A DNA stretch of 64,000 nucleotides from an uncultured Idiomarina sp. (GCA_946885915.1 CAMPHF010000001.1:124001-188000); one strand, 5' to 3'; counted from the stretch's first letter, positions 1 to 8,841 are shown. Notes: generated by a model not told the origin, from the letters alone. Numbers and translations are program-made.

Positions 1-275
1 AAGTCGATTGGGAACACCTTGAACGGAAGAATCGAGCGGCGATTTCGGCACTTAGCCAAACCACCACACCAACGACACTGCAGGCGCAACTGGGTGAGCC
101 GGCGTTTGTCGACACTATGCGCAAAGGTGAGCACCACTATCAGGTTTTGTACTACCGTACTCATCGGGTAAAAAGCGATGGCGAGACCACCCGTGACGAG
201 TGTACGGCCGTGGTGTTTATGGATGAGGTGCTCATGGGAACTGGTGAGCTAGCGCTTGCTAACTTAGCTCAGTAA
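1..275 (+). CDS. DUF3192 family protein, 3' part
   Basis: The gene is open from the left edge; its first whole codon is at base 3 and its stop is TAA at 273-275. The 90 visible residues begin VDWEHLERKNRAAISAL and include QVLYYRTHRVKSDGETTRDE and CTAVVFMDEVLMGTGE. This pattern of charged start, small-residue helix, then LYYRTH...DGxTTxDECTxxVF is what I know from the DUF3192 family of marine gammaproteobacteria. The N-terminus, where family members often carry a lipoprotein or signal segment, lies outside the window. No biochemical function is established for the family. Confidence 0.75.
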   Translation, partial: VDWEHLERKNRAAISALSQTTTPTTLQAQLGEPAFVDTMRKGEHHYQVLYYRTHRVKSDGETTRDECTAVVFMDEVLMGTGELALANLAQ

Positions 276-307
276 GCGGTTGTTAACCTTTGCTTAAATA
301 GCCCGCC

Positions 308-332
308 GCGCCAACCAAGGTTTGGTTGGCGC
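308..332 (+). terminator. perfect 11-bp hairpin after the DUF3192 gene
   Basis: GCGCCAACCAA (308-318) and TTGGTTGGCGC (322-332) are exact complements around a 3-nt GGT loop, 33 bases after the stop codon. There is no T-run, so it is not a textbook intrinsic terminator; it could be a 3'-end stabiliser or an operator. A -10-like TATACT follows at 347-352, so the hairpin also lies where the -35 region of the next gene would be. Confidence 0.35.
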
Positions 333-423
333 TACACCTATGTTGTTATACTCATGTTGGTATACAAGCGCGAGCGCATTCGTTACTCTAATTCTCTCCT
401 ACTTCTAACCGAGGGTGATAAGA

Positions 424-1104
424 GTGAGTGAGCTGGTGAACCATCAACGACATGCGCATGACACGGCCGCACAACGCGTTGCTTATTTAGCTGCAGAAGA
501 TCTAAAACTCGCCGCCTCGTTGCTCTATCAGGCGTACCATGATGATGCTTTATTTATGCAACTATTTGGTGCCCATGAACAATCCGTTGAAACTTATGAA
601 AAGCGTTTGCGCGCAACTATTCGCGAAGACCTAAACGCATTTTGGCAGGCCGGGCAAGCGATGATCGGTGTGTTCGCCGGTGAGCAGTTACTTGGTGTTG
701 CCTGTGTCACTCAACCTGGTGAAAGTTTTGGTCCCGGTCGTTATTGGCATTGGCGCCTAAAAATGCTGCTGACGGCAGGGTATGTGTCAACGAAGCAGTT
801 AGTTGATAAAGAAGCGCAAATTCAAGCGGCTATTCCACATCAGAGTTATCACATGCTGACCTTTATTGCGGTGCATCCCCAGCATCAGCATCAAGGATTG
901 GGCGATTTATTAGTACAAGCAGTGAATACTTTAATGCTAGAGAGTGAAACTTCAGCTGGCGTTGGGGTGTACATCACGCGAGATTTTTATAAGTCACTAT
1001 TTGGTCGACACGGATTTACCGAGTTAGCCCAATTAGAAGTGGCTAAAGTACCGGGTGCTATTTGGTTTTGTGATCGTCAGCATGCTGAACAAGATTTGAG
1101 TTAG
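424..1104 (+). CDS. GNAT family N-acetyltransferase
   Basis: This 226-residue protein looks like a GCN5-related N-acetyltransferase that moves an acetyl group from acetyl-CoA to an amine; the substrate cannot be read from the sequence. The acetyl-CoA motif is clear at about residues 147-165, with FIAVHPQHQHQGLGDLLVQ matching the usual V-x-P-x-x-Q-x-x-G-x-G loop and following helix. I chose the GTG at 424 because GAGGG at 411-415 sits 8 nt upstream; an in-frame GTG at 415 would place the start inside that ribosome site. It lies 12 bp before the Mpo1-like gene, so the two are probably co-transcribed. Confidence 0.8.
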   Translation: MSELVNHQRHAHDTAAQRVAYLAAEDLKLAASLLYQAYHDDALFMQLFGAHEQSVETYEKRLRATIREDLNAFWQAGQAMIGVFAGEQLLGVACVTQPGESFGPGRYWHWRLKMLLTAGYVSTKQLVDKEAQIQAAIPHQSYHMLTFIAVHPQHQHQGLGDLLVQAVNTLMLESETSAGVGVYITRDFYKSLFGRHGFTELAQLEVAKVPGAIWFCDRQHAEQDLS

Positions 1105-1116
1105 TAGGAGATAGAT

Positions 1117-1428
1117 ATGCAATTTAACAGTTTCCGTGAATTTTACCCTTACTACTTGGCTGAGCATGCAAACCCGACGTGTCGCCGCTTGCATTATATT
1201 GGCAGTACTTTGGTATTGCTCATTATTGCGCAGGCGATTGTGACCCAGTCGTGGTGGAATTTGTTGTGGGTGCCGGTGGCTGGTTATGGCTTTGCCTGGG
1301 TCGGGCACTTCTTTTTTGAACACAACAAGCCGGCAACGTTTAAACACCCTTGGTATAGCCTACTCGGTGACTGGGTGATGTACAAAGATGCATGGGTTAG
1401 CTTATTGCAAGGGAAGCCACGCGGCTAA
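1117..1428 (+). CDS. Mpo1-like / DUF962 family membrane protein
   Basis: This 103-residue protein carries the DUF962 signature at its start: FREFYPYYLAEHANP followed by CRRLHYIGS. Two hydrophobic stretches, about residues 29-41 and 47-65, fit membrane insertion, and GHFFFEHNKPATFKHPWYSL is the second conserved block. The yeast family member Mpo1 is an iron-dependent dioxygenase that alpha-oxidises 2-hydroxy fatty acids, with histidines as metal ligands. Histidines are conserved here, but the bacterial function is not proven. AGGAGA at 1106-1111 supports the start. Its TAA shares the 4-nt CTAA (1425-1428) with the stop of the convergent DUF3301 gene. Confidence 0.8.
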   Translation: MQFNSFREFYPYYLAEHANPTCRRLHYIGSTLVLLIIAQAIVTQSWWNLLWVPVAGYGFAWVGHFFFEHNKPATFKHPWYSLLGDWVMYKDAWVSLLQGKPRG

Positions 1429-1793
1429 AACTTCATCCGATGATAACTGAGATCGTCGGGCGCTTGCTCGGTAGTAGTTGGCTCTGCCTCATCATAGCGA
1501 TGGGGCGGCAAATCAAAGCGCTCTAAACTCATGTTCAACAGCGTTAGTGAACCTGTGTAGCGGTGCTCGTATTGGCTACAAAAATCGAATTTAAAATTAG
1601 CTCGCCAGCGCGGGCCGCGCTGCCAAGTGAGCCGTCCTCCGGCGCGATGCAGCTCTAATAACTGTAAATTTAATTGTTGTAGTTTGATGGTGGCAACATG
1701 GCGCGCCCACTCTGCTTGTTTACGCCATTGCCAAAATAACCCTGCGCTTATCACCAGTCCGACAATCGTCGTTAATTCTAACAACACATTCAT
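1425..1793 (-). CDS. DUF3301 family protein
   Basis: This 122-residue protein has an N-terminal membrane anchor (about residues 3-22, LLELTTIVGLVISAGLFWQW), then a basic RKQAEWARH segment and a soluble domain ending in KFDFCSQYEHRYTGSL. This matches DUF3301, a family of short membrane-anchored proteins of unknown function in gammaproteobacteria. Its ATG overlaps the stop of the upstream DUF3549 gene by 4 bp, so the pair is almost certainly translationally coupled. Confidence 0.75.
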   Translation of the reverse strand: MNVLLELTTIVGLVISAGLFWQWRKQAEWARHVATIKLQQLNLQLLELHRAGGRLTWQRGPRWRANFKFDFCSQYEHRYTGSLTLLNMSLERFDLPPHRYDEAEPTTTEQAPDDLSYHRMKF

Positions 1794-2836
1794 GGCATAC
1801 CCTTAAGTGTGGCGAGCGCGGTTTGCAAAGGCGTTGGCAAACTGGCGCGATGGTCCGCTTGACTGAGCCAGGTTAATACACTTGCACGCACTTGTGGTTG
1901 GCGAACTAAATCTTCAAATAAACCGAGTGCTAGGGCTTCTGGCTGTGCCGCAATCTGGGCCAGCAGCGGTGCCAGTAATTGTTGCTGAGCAATGAGTGCC
2001 GCGTGCCGCGTGACCAGCACAATGAGCTCATTTTGATTGAGCGTTAGCTCGCTTTGTAAGCGTTGCTGTAGGGGTGGAATAAGCGCTGGATCGACATTAT
2101 TTGCGAGCGCGCGTAATGCAAGCGCAGCGGTATCGGTGGCAGGATCTGCCTGTTGCCACAACCCAATAAAATACTGGCTGAGTGAGGGCGGTAACTGATA
2201 CGGCTCTAGCGCCACCACCAGTGCTTGTTGAACGCTGGCCGGATAATTTGCAAAGCCCTTCATCATAGCGCCGGTCAGGCGTTCCGCAGCGCTATCTGCA
2301 AGCGTTAAACGCGCGGCTACGTCGTGTAAGCCTTGCAGGCCCAGTTGCTCCCAGTCGAGTGTTTGGGGGGCTTGGAGATAAGCTTGGGCATACTCGAAAT
2401 GAATCGAGGGCGGTTGTTCAAGTACCAGCTTTAAGGTCGCATTGAGCGCAGCTTGTTGAGTTTGCGTTGGGGTAAACAGTGCTGGATGCTGATTCAGTTG
2501 TTGCTGTTGGGTTTCCCCAAGATCGGTGGTTAACTGCTCACCGAGTGCGTTCACACCGAGTGCGTTCAGTAATGCCTCACAAAAGTTATCTCGCAGGGCA
2601 TTATCGAGCAGACCTTGTTCATCGAGCGGGAGCTGCAAAAACCAGATAAATGGTTGGTTGGCCTGTGCGTAAAAACAAATCGCCAGTTGGGCATTACCCT
2701 GCTGCGGATAGGGGTAGGGCAGCTGTTGGGCTTCCACCGCAGCAAATAGGGTCGGGCTAAGGCGATTAAGACCGCGGCCAACATCATAAATAAGGGCGTG
2801 GGCACCGCTATGTTCAAGAATTTCAGAGATAGTCAT
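1790..2836 (-). CDS. DUF3549 family protein
   Basis: This 348-residue protein begins MTISEILEHSGAHALIYDVG, the conserved start of DUF3549. The first half has aromatic-rich blocks such as ICFYAQANQPFIWFLQLPL; the second half is an all-helical, Ala/Leu/Gln-rich region resembling HEAT-like repeats (residues about 150-345). It has no signal peptide and is probably cytoplasmic. Function is unknown. It is co-transcribed with the DUF3301 gene and divergent from yqcC-truC. A perfect TATAAT on the minus strand at 2891-2886 lies 50 bp upstream and may be its -10 element. Confidence 0.75.
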   Translation of the reverse strand: MTISEILEHSGAHALIYDVGRGLNRLSPTLFAAVEAQQLPYPYPQQGNAQLAICFYAQANQPFIWFLQLPLDEQGLLDNALRDNFCEALLNALGVNALGEQLTTDLGETQQQQLNQHPALFTPTQTQQAALNATLKLVLEQPPSIHFEYAQAYLQAPQTLDWEQLGLQGLHDVAARLTLADSAAERLTGAMMKGFANYPASVQQALVVALEPYQLPPSLSQYFIGLWQQADPATDTAALALRALANNVDPALIPPLQQRLQSELTLNQNELIVLVTRHAALIAQQQLLAPLLAQIAAQPEALALGLFEDLVRQPQVRASVLTWLSQADHRASLPTPLQTALATLKGMP

Positions 2837-2885
2837 GCTGGAACTTCACTTGCAATTCAACTTAGGTTGGGCAAAGATCGCGGCC

Positions 2886-2914
2886 ATTATAGGGGTTGTC
2901 AGGGGAAGTTTCGA
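2886..2914 (-). promoter_or_regulatory. candidate promoter for the DUF3549 operon
   Basis: On the minus strand TATAAT occupies 2891-2886, with a weak TCGAAA 17 nt upstream (2914-2909). Only the -10 matches consensus well. The site lies in the 78-bp divergent gap between the DUF3549 gene and yqcC. Confidence 0.4.
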
Positions 2915-3283
2915 GTGTTGTCATTCACGCATAAAGTGTCGCAAACCAAAGTATTGTTACTGCAGCTAGAAACTCAGCTACGGGAAGGTGAGTTTTGGCA
3001 AAATCATTACCCGCCGGCTGCCGCGCTGGCAAGTCAACAACCGTTTGCGGTGGATACTCTGACTTTCGTGCAGTGGCTGCAGTTTATTTTTATTCCGCGA
3101 TTACAGGCGCTGATTGACGCCGAGCAGCCATTACCGACCAATATTGCGGTGTCCCCCATGGCCGAGCAGGCACTGAACTCAACGCCTCCGGAGTTAGAGA
3201 TTGTGAGTACTATACAGCAGCTTGATATTCTGCTGAGTGGGCAAGACCCACTGGCACCAGCTGAACCTACCGATAACTCATGA
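2915..3283 (+). CDS. yqcC: YqcC family protein (DUF446)
   Basis: This 122-residue protein matches YqcC: a short helical start, then FAVDTLTFVQWLQFIFIPRL, LIDAEQPLPTNIAVSPMAEQ and a C-terminal helix QLDILLSGQDP. The frame stays open to 2798, overlapping the divergent DUF3549 gene, but only the region from about 2915 looks like the family. GTG at 2915 is preceded by AGGGGA (2901-2906) at 8 nt, so I use it as the start. Its stop overlaps the truC start by 4 bp, repeating the yqcC-truC pair of Escherichia coli. The biochemical role of YqcC is not established; the pairing suggests a link to tRNA pseudouridylation. Confidence 0.85.
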   Translation: MLSFTHKVSQTKVLLLQLETQLREGEFWQNHYPPAAALASQQPFAVDTLTFVQWLQFIFIPRLQALIDAEQPLPTNIAVSPMAEQALNSTPPELEIVSTIQQLDILLSGQDPLAPAEPTDNS

Positions 3284-4047
3284 GTATTCTCGATATTGTC
3301 TATGCCGATGAGCATTATGTAGTCATCGATAAACCCGCAGGGCTATTGGTTCATCGCAGCTGGATTGCCAGTGAAGCCCGAGAATTTGCGCTACAAATGC
3401 TGCGTGACCAACTCGGACAACGGGTTTATCCCGTGCATCGACTCGATCGGCCAACCTCTGGGTTGTTGGTTTTTGCACTTTCAGCGCCAGCGGCGCAACG
3501 CTTAGCCGAAGCTTTTGCAGAGCGTCGAGTGGCTAAGATTTACCACGCGGTCGTGCGTGGCTATACCGCCGCCGAGGGCGAGATAGACTACGCGTTGAAA
3601 GAAGAACTCGACAAAATTGCCGATGCCCAAGCCAATCAAGATAAACCGGCGCAGCCTGCATTTACGCAGTTTCGTTGTCTGGCACAAATAGAATTGCCTG
3701 TTGCGGTCGGTAAGCGTTATGCAACCAGCCGTTATTCATTGCTGGAGTTGCGCCCAAGGACCGGGCGCAAGCACCAGTTGCGGCGCCATCTTGCTCATAT
3801 TCGACACCCGATTATTGGCGATGCTAATCACGGCGACAATCGCCACAATAGATTCTTTCGTGATGAACTTCAGATCCGACGCTTGTTGCTGGCAGCTACC
3901 GGCTTGTCATTTACCCAGCCGTATAGTGGTGAATTGATTGAATTGCGCTTAGCGCCGCCGCGCGAATTGGAATGGTTGTTTAGTGAAGAGGCGCGCACAA
4001 CGACGCGCCCCTGTGGGATCAATCCGCTCCTCGAAGTAGAGCGTTAA
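3280..4047 (+). CDS. truC: tRNA pseudouridine(65) synthase TruC
   Basis: This 255-residue enzyme of the RluA/RsuA superfamily converts uridine 65 in the acceptor-T stem region of certain tRNAs to pseudouridine. The catalytic aspartate is in [14 protein letters not shown] (about residues 51-64). The N-terminal [18 protein letters not shown] and the late block [18 protein letters not shown] complete the family pattern. It is coupled to yqcC by a 4-bp overlap. Its 3' end overlaps the convergent dapD gene by 29 bp, with no visible terminator between the two. Confidence 0.93.
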   Translation: MSILDIVYADEHYVVIDKPAGLLVHRSWIASEAREFALQMLRDQLGQRVYPVHRLDRPTSGLLVFALSAPAAQRLAEAFAERRVAKIYHAVVRGYTAAEGEIDYALKEELDKIADAQANQDKPAQPAFTQFRCLAQIELPVAVGKRYATSRYSLLELRPRTGRKHQLRRHLAHIRHPIIGDANHGDNRHNRFFRDELQIRRLLLAATGLSFTQPYSGELIELRLAPPRELEWLFSEEARTTTRPCGINPLLEVER

Positions 4048-4843
4048 TACCGACTTTTTCACGGGTTTTTTGATCGACGCGCTTGACGATAATGGCGGCA
4101 TACAAACTATGGGTACCATCTTTCGCTGGCAGTGAACCTGGCACGACCACGGCGCCGGCTGGCACCCGACCATATAAGACTTTGCCGTTTTCGCGGTCAT
4201 AAATCCGGGTGCTTTGACCGATGTAAACCCCCATCGAAATCACTGCGCCTTCTTCAACAATCACACCCTCAACAATTTCCGAGCGGGCGCCAATAAAACA
4301 ATTGTCTTCGATAATGGTTGGATTCGCTTGCAACGGCTCGAGCACACCGCCAATACCGACGCCGCCAGATAGATGTACGTTTTTACCAATTTGGGCACAA
4401 GAGCCGACGGTGGCCCAGGTATCCACCATGGTGCCAGAGTCGACGTAAGCGCCAATATTCACGTAGCTTGGCATCAGCACGACGTTACGCCCAATGAAGG
4501 CACCTTTGCGGACCATGGCTGGGGGTACTACCCGCATGCCCTCGGCTCGAAAGCGGGCGTCGTCATAGGCACTAAACTTACTGTCTACTTTGTCAAAGAA
4601 GCGCGTTTCACCGCCGTGCATGAGATGGTTGTCATGTAATTTAAAGGAGAGTAACACGGCTTTTTTCGCCCACTGATGAACTACCCATTCACCGGCTGTT
4701 TTCTCCGCAACGCGCAATTCGCCTTTGTCGATCAGATTAATGGTATGGTCGATGGCATCACGCACCTCACCAGGGGCGGATTGGGGCGTTAGTTCCGCCC
4801 GGTTATCAAAGGCAGTCTCAATAATTTGCTTTAATTCGTTCAT
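4019..4843 (-). CDS. dapD: 2,3,4,5-tetrahydropyridine-2,6-dicarboxylate N-succinyltransferase
   Basis: DapD transfers succinyl from succinyl-CoA to tetrahydrodipicolinate in the succinylase branch of lysine and diaminopimelate synthesis. The protein has 274 residues, the same length as the E. coli enzyme. A helical N-terminal domain (about 1-100) is followed by a left-handed beta-helix of hexapeptide repeats, visible as [20 protein letters not shown] and [20 protein letters not shown]. It is the last gene of map-glnD-dapD on the minus strand, an order shared with E. coli, although 87 bp separate it from glnD. Its end overlaps truC. Confidence 0.96.
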   Translation of the reverse strand: MNELKQIIETAFDNRAELTPQSAPGEVRDAIDHTINLIDKGELRVAEKTAGEWVVHQWAKKAVLLSFKLHDNHLMHGGETRFFDKVDSKFSAYDDARFRAEGMRVVPPAMVRKGAFIGRNVVLMPSYVNIGAYVDSGTMVDTWATVGSCAQIGKNVHLSGGVGIGGVLEPLQANPTIIEDNCFIGARSEIVEGVIVEEGAVISMGVYIGQSTRIYDRENGKVLYGRVPAGAVVVPGSLPAKDGTHSLYAAIIVKRVDQKTREKVGINALLRGAD

Positions 4844-4930
4844 GCTGTGGGGTACTCCGCATTCCTTGGTCAGCCGCGTGGTGGACGACCGCTTTCAGTT
4901 GAGCTTCATTAAGGTGAATGAATCCTGCCA

Positions 4931-7681
4931 TTAGCGGCTCAGTTTCGCAACGATTGCTGCGCGTAATTGTGCTTTTTCTGTGTCACTGAGTGACTGTTGG
5001 TCTGGTTTGCTGACAATAAACAAATCCTCTGCCTGCTCGCCAACCGTCGATATTTTTGCCGCTAAAATATTCAGCGCCAGACTTTGCAAAACGCGTGCAA
5101 CTTTCGCCAACAATCCGGGTTGGTCGAGCGCGATGAGTTCAAAGGTGGTTTTGCGCGTACTTTTACTGGGTAAAAAATTGACCTGCGTCGCCACCTCAAA
5201 ATGGCGCAGCCGACGTGGCAAGCGGCGGTGGTTTTCCGGCACGGGTTGGCGCTGATGCAAGACATCATAAAGTTGCTGTTTAAGCTCCTCAATGCGCGCC
5301 GGTTCGGTCAGTGGATCGCCATTATCTTGTAATACGACAAAGCTATCCATGACATAACCATCTTTGGTGGCCATGATTTGGGCATCATGAATATTTAGCC
5401 GTTGGCTATCTATCACTGCGGCAACAGCCGCAAATAGGTGATTTTGTTCAATATGATAGATGAACAGATCGGTGGTGCCATATTGATTGGCGTCACCCAC
5501 CAAAATAAGCGGCAGTTTGTGCTGACTCGAGAGCGCCAAGATATGTTGGCTATGCCAAGCGATTTGCTCGGCGTGATGACGCGCAAAATAATCGGCGGTA
5601 AAGCGCGACCATAATCGGCGAATATCAGTTTCGGCATAGCCTGCACTGAGCAGCAACGCCATTGCATGCTGTTTATGCTGTAGTACTTGTTGGCGCATGG
5701 TCGCAACGGCGGAGTGTGCTTCCGGCTGCTGCTGCAGCGCTTCAAGCTGAGCGTGTGCAGCCTGATACAAGGTATCGAGTAAGGTCGCTTTCCAATTGTT
5801 CCACAAACTACTGTTGGTCGCGCGGATATCCGCCACGGTGAGGCAGTACAGATAGTCTAAGCGCTCAATAGAACCGACCTGTTGGGCAAACTTAAGCACC
5901 ACTTCTGGATCATGAATATCGCGCTTTTGTGCGGTAATCGACATTAACAAGTGCTGCTCAACCAGCCAGGCGACAAGGGCGGTTTCATTGTTATCTAATC
6001 CATGCTGAGCACCAAAATGGGTTGCATCAATCGCACCTAGTTCTGAATGATCACCACCGCGACCTTTGGCTATATCGTGAAAGATACCCGCCACATAAAG
6101 CAATTCAGGTTTGCGCATGGCTTTCACAATCCGATGCGCCAACGGAAATTCGCTTTCACCCTCGGGCAACTGGTAGCGGTATAAATTGCGGACTAACCGA
6201 TAGGTGTGTTCGTCAACCGTATAGGCATGGAACAAATCGAACTGCATTTGACCGACAATGCGCTGCCACTGTGGTAAATAGTGCGCCAAGATTCGACTTT
6301 TATGCAGCCAGCTGAATGCTTTGCCTGCGCCATGGGGATGTCGCAATAATTGCATAAAGAGTTTGCGACACTCGCTATCGTCACTCAGTGGTTGTTGTAA
6401 GTGCTGCCGCGCATTGCGCAATAACCGTATAGTTTGTGCTTGAATGCCCTGCAGTTGGGGGTAGTCAGCAATGGTTAAAAACAACTGGAGTAGCTGTTTT
6501 GGCCGGGCAAATACCTGGTCATGGCGAGCTCGCAGATAGCCCTGATGCAAAGCGAAATCGGCATTAATGTACTCATCATCGGCTAATTCAACCTCGCCAA
6601 GAATAGCTTCCGAGAAAAACTGTAATAACATCTGGTTGAGCTCGGTTACCCCGGCGACCGCGTTATAATAATCTTTCATCATGGCTTCGACGGCGGCTTT
6701 GTCAGCTCGACCTGGCGGTGTCTGCGGGGGAGCTTGATAGCCTAACCGCGCCGCAACCGCGGGCTGAAATTCAAATAATAATCGGTCTTCACGCCGGATA
6801 GTGCCTTGTTGGGCCTGTACGACTAAATGCAAGGCATAGCGAATGCGCCAGAGAAAATGGCAGTACTGTTGCAGCTCGAGCCGCTCAGATGCGGTGATGT
6901 ACCCATATTGCACCAAGCTTTCTTCGGTTTGCGTTTGAAAGTGTCGTTTGGCAATCCAGTTGATGGTTTGGATATCGCGCAGGCCACCGGGGTTGGCTTT
7001 TAAGTTGGGTTCAAGATTATAACTGGTGCCATGAAACTGTTGATGGCGCTGCTGTTGCTCAGCCCGTTTTGCGGCATAAAAGTCGTGGCTTGACCACGGG
7101 AATTCGTGACTCAGCAACTGTTCAAACTGCTGAAATAGTACCGCGTTACCGGTTAACCCGCGATATTCCAGCAAACTAGTGGCAACGCTTATATCATCGG
7201 CGGCCCAACTGGCACATTCGTCGAGCGTACGCACGCTGTGGCCGACATCAATGCGCAAATCCCATAACCAAGCGACAAATTGCCCTAGTTGTTGTTGACC
7301 GCGCTCATCAAGTGCAGCTGGCTGGGGTAATAAAATCAGCAAATCAACATCAGAGCCCGGGTGTAATTGTGCCCGGCCAAAGCCGCCAATCGCGATCAGA
7401 GTTAGTTGGTATTGGTCGAGCTTAAGTGCGCGCCAGAGCGTAACCAGTAAGTGATCGAAAAAGGCGGCACGGTCATTAAGTAACTGTTCAATATCAGCGC
7501 TAATGAATTGTTCGGCAGCCCATTCGTTATAGCGCTCTACCGCAACTCGCCAGGCATTTAATTCGGCTGGCTCGAAGTTAGCTGGGGGCACTAGCTTGGG
7601 CCAGTGTGCAGGTGCCGCTGGCAAGGCTGCAAGCGTGGCCTGAACGGATGCTTGAGCGCGTTGCAGCGGCGGCTTAGGCAT
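4931..7681 (-). CDS. glnD: bifunctional uridylyltransferase/uridylyl-removing enzyme GlnD
   Basis: GlnD senses glutamine and adds or removes UMP on PII proteins, setting nitrogen assimilation. The 916-residue protein shows the full domain order. The nucleotidyltransferase site is GGFGRAQLHPGSDVDLLI at about residues 99-116, with metal-binding D111 and D113. The GlnD linker includes LKANPGGLRDIQTINWIAK (about 228-246). The HD hydrolase site is GIFHDIAKGRGGDHSELG, with H535-D536. Two ACT domains at the C-terminus (about 720-790 and 840-905) would bind glutamine. E. coli GlnD is 890 residues. It starts 6 bp after map, so the two are co-transcribed. Confidence 0.97.
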   Translation of the reverse strand: MPKPPLQRAQASVQATLAALPAAPAHWPKLVPPANFEPAELNAWRVAVERYNEWAAEQFISADIEQLLNDRAAFFDHLLVTLWRALKLDQYQLTLIAIGGFGRAQLHPGSDVDLLILLPQPAALDERGQQQLGQFVAWLWDLRIDVGHSVRTLDECASWAADDISVATSLLEYRGLTGNAVLFQQFEQLLSHEFPWSSHDFYAAKRAEQQQRHQQFHGTSYNLEPNLKANPGGLRDIQTINWIAKRHFQTQTEESLVQYGYITASERLELQQYCHFLWRIRYALHLVVQAQQGTIRREDRLLFEFQPAVAARLGYQAPPQTPPGRADKAAVEAMMKDYYNAVAGVTELNQMLLQFFSEAILGEVELADDEYINADFALHQGYLRARHDQVFARPKQLLQLFLTIADYPQLQGIQAQTIRLLRNARQHLQQPLSDDSECRKLFMQLLRHPHGAGKAFSWLHKSRILAHYLPQWQRIVGQMQFDLFHAYTVDEHTYRLVRNLYRYQLPEGESEFPLAHRIVKAMRKPELLYVAGIFHDIAKGRGGDHSELGAIDATHFGAQHGLDNNETALVAWLVEQHLLMSITAQKRDIHDPEVVLKFAQQVGSIERLDYLYCLTVADIRATNSSLWNNWKATLLDTLYQAAHAQLEALQQQPEAHSAVATMRQQVLQHKQHAMALLLSAGYAETDIRRLWSRFTADYFARHHAEQIAWHSQHILALSSQHKLPLILVGDANQYGTTDLFIYHIEQNHLFAAVAAVIDSQRLNIHDAQIMATKDGYVMDSFVVLQDNGDPLTEPARIEELKQQLYDVLHQRQPVPENHRRLPRRLRHFEVATQVNFLPSKSTRKTTFELIALDQPGLLAKVARVLQSLALNILAAKISTVGEQAEDLFIVSKPDQQSLSDTEKAQLRAAIVAKLSR

Positions 7682-7687
7682 CGCTAG

Positions 7688-8479
7688 TTACGCCACTTGA
7701 TGCTTAATAACACGGCCGAGCGTTTCATCTGAGCGTAAGGTGAGTACTTCGCAACCATCGTCGGTGACCAGTAAGGTGTGCTCCCACTGGGCACTCAAGC
7801 TGCGATCTTTGGTCAGCACGGTCCAGCCATCTTTCATTAATTTAGTGTGCCGTTTGCCAGCATTCACCATAGGTTCAATGGTAAAACACATGCCGGCTTC
7901 GAGCAGATCGCCAGTGCCTGCCGTACCATAGTGCAAAATTTGTGGGTCTTCATGGAACACCGCGCCAATGCCGTGGCCACAGTATTCGCGCACAATCGAA
8001 TAACCGTGCTGCTCAGCATGCTGCTGAATCACTGCGGCAAAATCCCCAGTCCGAATGCCCGGGCGCACCATTTCGATGGCTTTGTATAGACACTCTTGGG
8101 TTACCCGGATCAGCCGCTCGGCCATGATGCTTGGTTTGCCAACCACGAACATTTTCGAGGTGTCGCCGTGGTAGCCATCAAGTTTCACTGTCACGTCAAT
8201 ATTGACGATATCACCATCTTTAAGCGGTTTTTCGTTAGGGATGCCGTGACACACCACATGGTTAATTGAGGTGCAGACAGATTTCGGGAAACCATTGTAA
8301 TTAAGGGGGGCAGGATAAGCGCCTTTCGCCACAATATAGTCATGGCAGCGTTGATCGAGTGCTTCAGTGGTCACCCCAGCTTGAACATGCGGGCCAATCA
8401 TTTCGAGCACTTCAGCGGCAAGAGCGCCGGCGGCGCGCATTTTTTCTATCTCTGCAGTGGTTTTAATTGAAATGGTCAT
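7688..8479 (-). CDS. map: type I methionine aminopeptidase
   Basis: Map removes the initiator methionine from nascent proteins whose second residue is small. The 263-residue length and the start MTISIKTTAEIEKMRAAG match E. coli Map (264). Metal ligands are visible in NIDVTVKLDGYHGDTSKMF (two Asp), GHGIGAVFHEDP (His), FTIEPMVN (Glu) and the late QWEHTLLVT (Glu). The frame runs on upstream to 8629, but the family start is the ATG at 8479. The gene is divergent from rpsB, as in E. coli, and heads the map-glnD-dapD group. Confidence 0.96.
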   Translation of the reverse strand: MTISIKTTAEIEKMRAAGALAAEVLEMIGPHVQAGVTTEALDQRCHDYIVAKGAYPAPLNYNGFPKSVCTSINHVVCHGIPNEKPLKDGDIVNIDVTVKLDGYHGDTSKMFVVGKPSIMAERLIRVTQECLYKAIEMVRPGIRTGDFAAVIQQHAEQHGYSIVREYCGHGIGAVFHEDPQILHYGTAGTGDLLEAGMCFTIEPMVNAGKRHTKLMKDGWTVLTKDRSLSAQWEHTLLVTDDGCEVLTLRSDETLGRVIKHQVA

Positions 8480-8528
8480 AACCGAAATTAGCTTTCCTTT
8501 TGTATAAGCGCAGAATACGAGTACAGAC

Positions 8529-8543
8529 TGGCCGTAGCGGCCA
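8529..8543. other. inverted repeat in the map leader
   Basis: TGGCCG-TAG-CGGCCA is a perfect 6-bp inverted repeat with a 3-nt centre, about 50 bp upstream of the map start and downstream of its candidate promoter. It could be an operator or a small leader hairpin. No regulator can be named. Confidence 0.35.
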
Positions 8544-8561
8544 TACCTATGAATAGCTATT

Positions 8562-8589
8562 AGTTTATCAGCACCGAGAGCGCAGGCAA
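8562..8589 (-). promoter_or_regulatory. candidate sigma-70 promoter for map-glnD-dapD
   Basis: On the minus strand TTGCCT (8589-8584) and TAAACT (8567-8562) are separated by 16 nt, and TGA before the -10 gives an extended -10 look. This would leave an untranslated leader of about 75 nt before the map ATG. Confidence 0.45.
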
Positions 8590-8631
8590 AGTAGCAAGGG
8601 CGTTTATTGCGGCAGAAGTTGCAGTACAAGG

Positions 8632-8668
8632 TTGCTTCACGGCGCTATTTTATGGTATAAAGCGCCCC
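8632..8668 (+). promoter_or_regulatory. rpsB promoter with GC-rich discriminator
   Basis: TTGCTT (8632-8637) and TATAAA (8656-8661) are 18 nt apart, with a TGG just before the -10 (extended -10), followed directly by GCGCCCC. A strong -10 next to a GC-rich discriminator is typical of ribosomal-protein promoters under stringent (ppGpp) control, and the E. coli rpsB promoter is of this type. relA lies elsewhere in this window. Confidence 0.7.
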
Positions 8669-8841
8669 GAATTCGCAAGCTGTGAATTCCTTGCTCTGTA
8701 GTTAAGGCAAGAATGTAACTTAAACCACACACATATACCGACACATGGTCCGGGGTGCTGTTAGCGAGCGTTTGCCAACTTTCGCTAAGAGTCGGCGCAT
8801 GGGGTATATGGAGGCCCAACCCCCTAAAAAGGAAAATAATT
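8669..8841 (+). promoter_or_regulatory. structured rpsB mRNA leader, probable S2 autoregulation site
   Basis: About 170 nt lie between the promoter and the rpsB ATG. CATATACC (8732-8739) is an exact complement of GGTATATG (8803-8810), closing a long-range helix. Inside it TTAGCGA (8761-8767) pairs with TCGCTAA (8782-8788), and CCGAC (8738-8742) can pair alternatively with GTCGG (8791-8795). In E. coli the rpsB leader is the target for feedback repression of rpsB-tsf by S2. The position and helices fit that role, but S2 binding here is inference. Together with the two promoters and the map leader, this accounts for the 362-bp gap between map and rpsB. Confidence 0.6.

Noticed and set aside
2840..2861. 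GGAACTT at 2840-2846 as a sigma-E promoter for yqcC-truC
   Set aside because: No TCnnA element occurs at 15-17 nt; the downstream bases do not fit, so the -35 match is probably chance.
8480..8629. N-terminal extension of map
   Set aside because: The frame stays open to 8629, but the 50 extra residues are unlike the family and cover the promoter and leader region.
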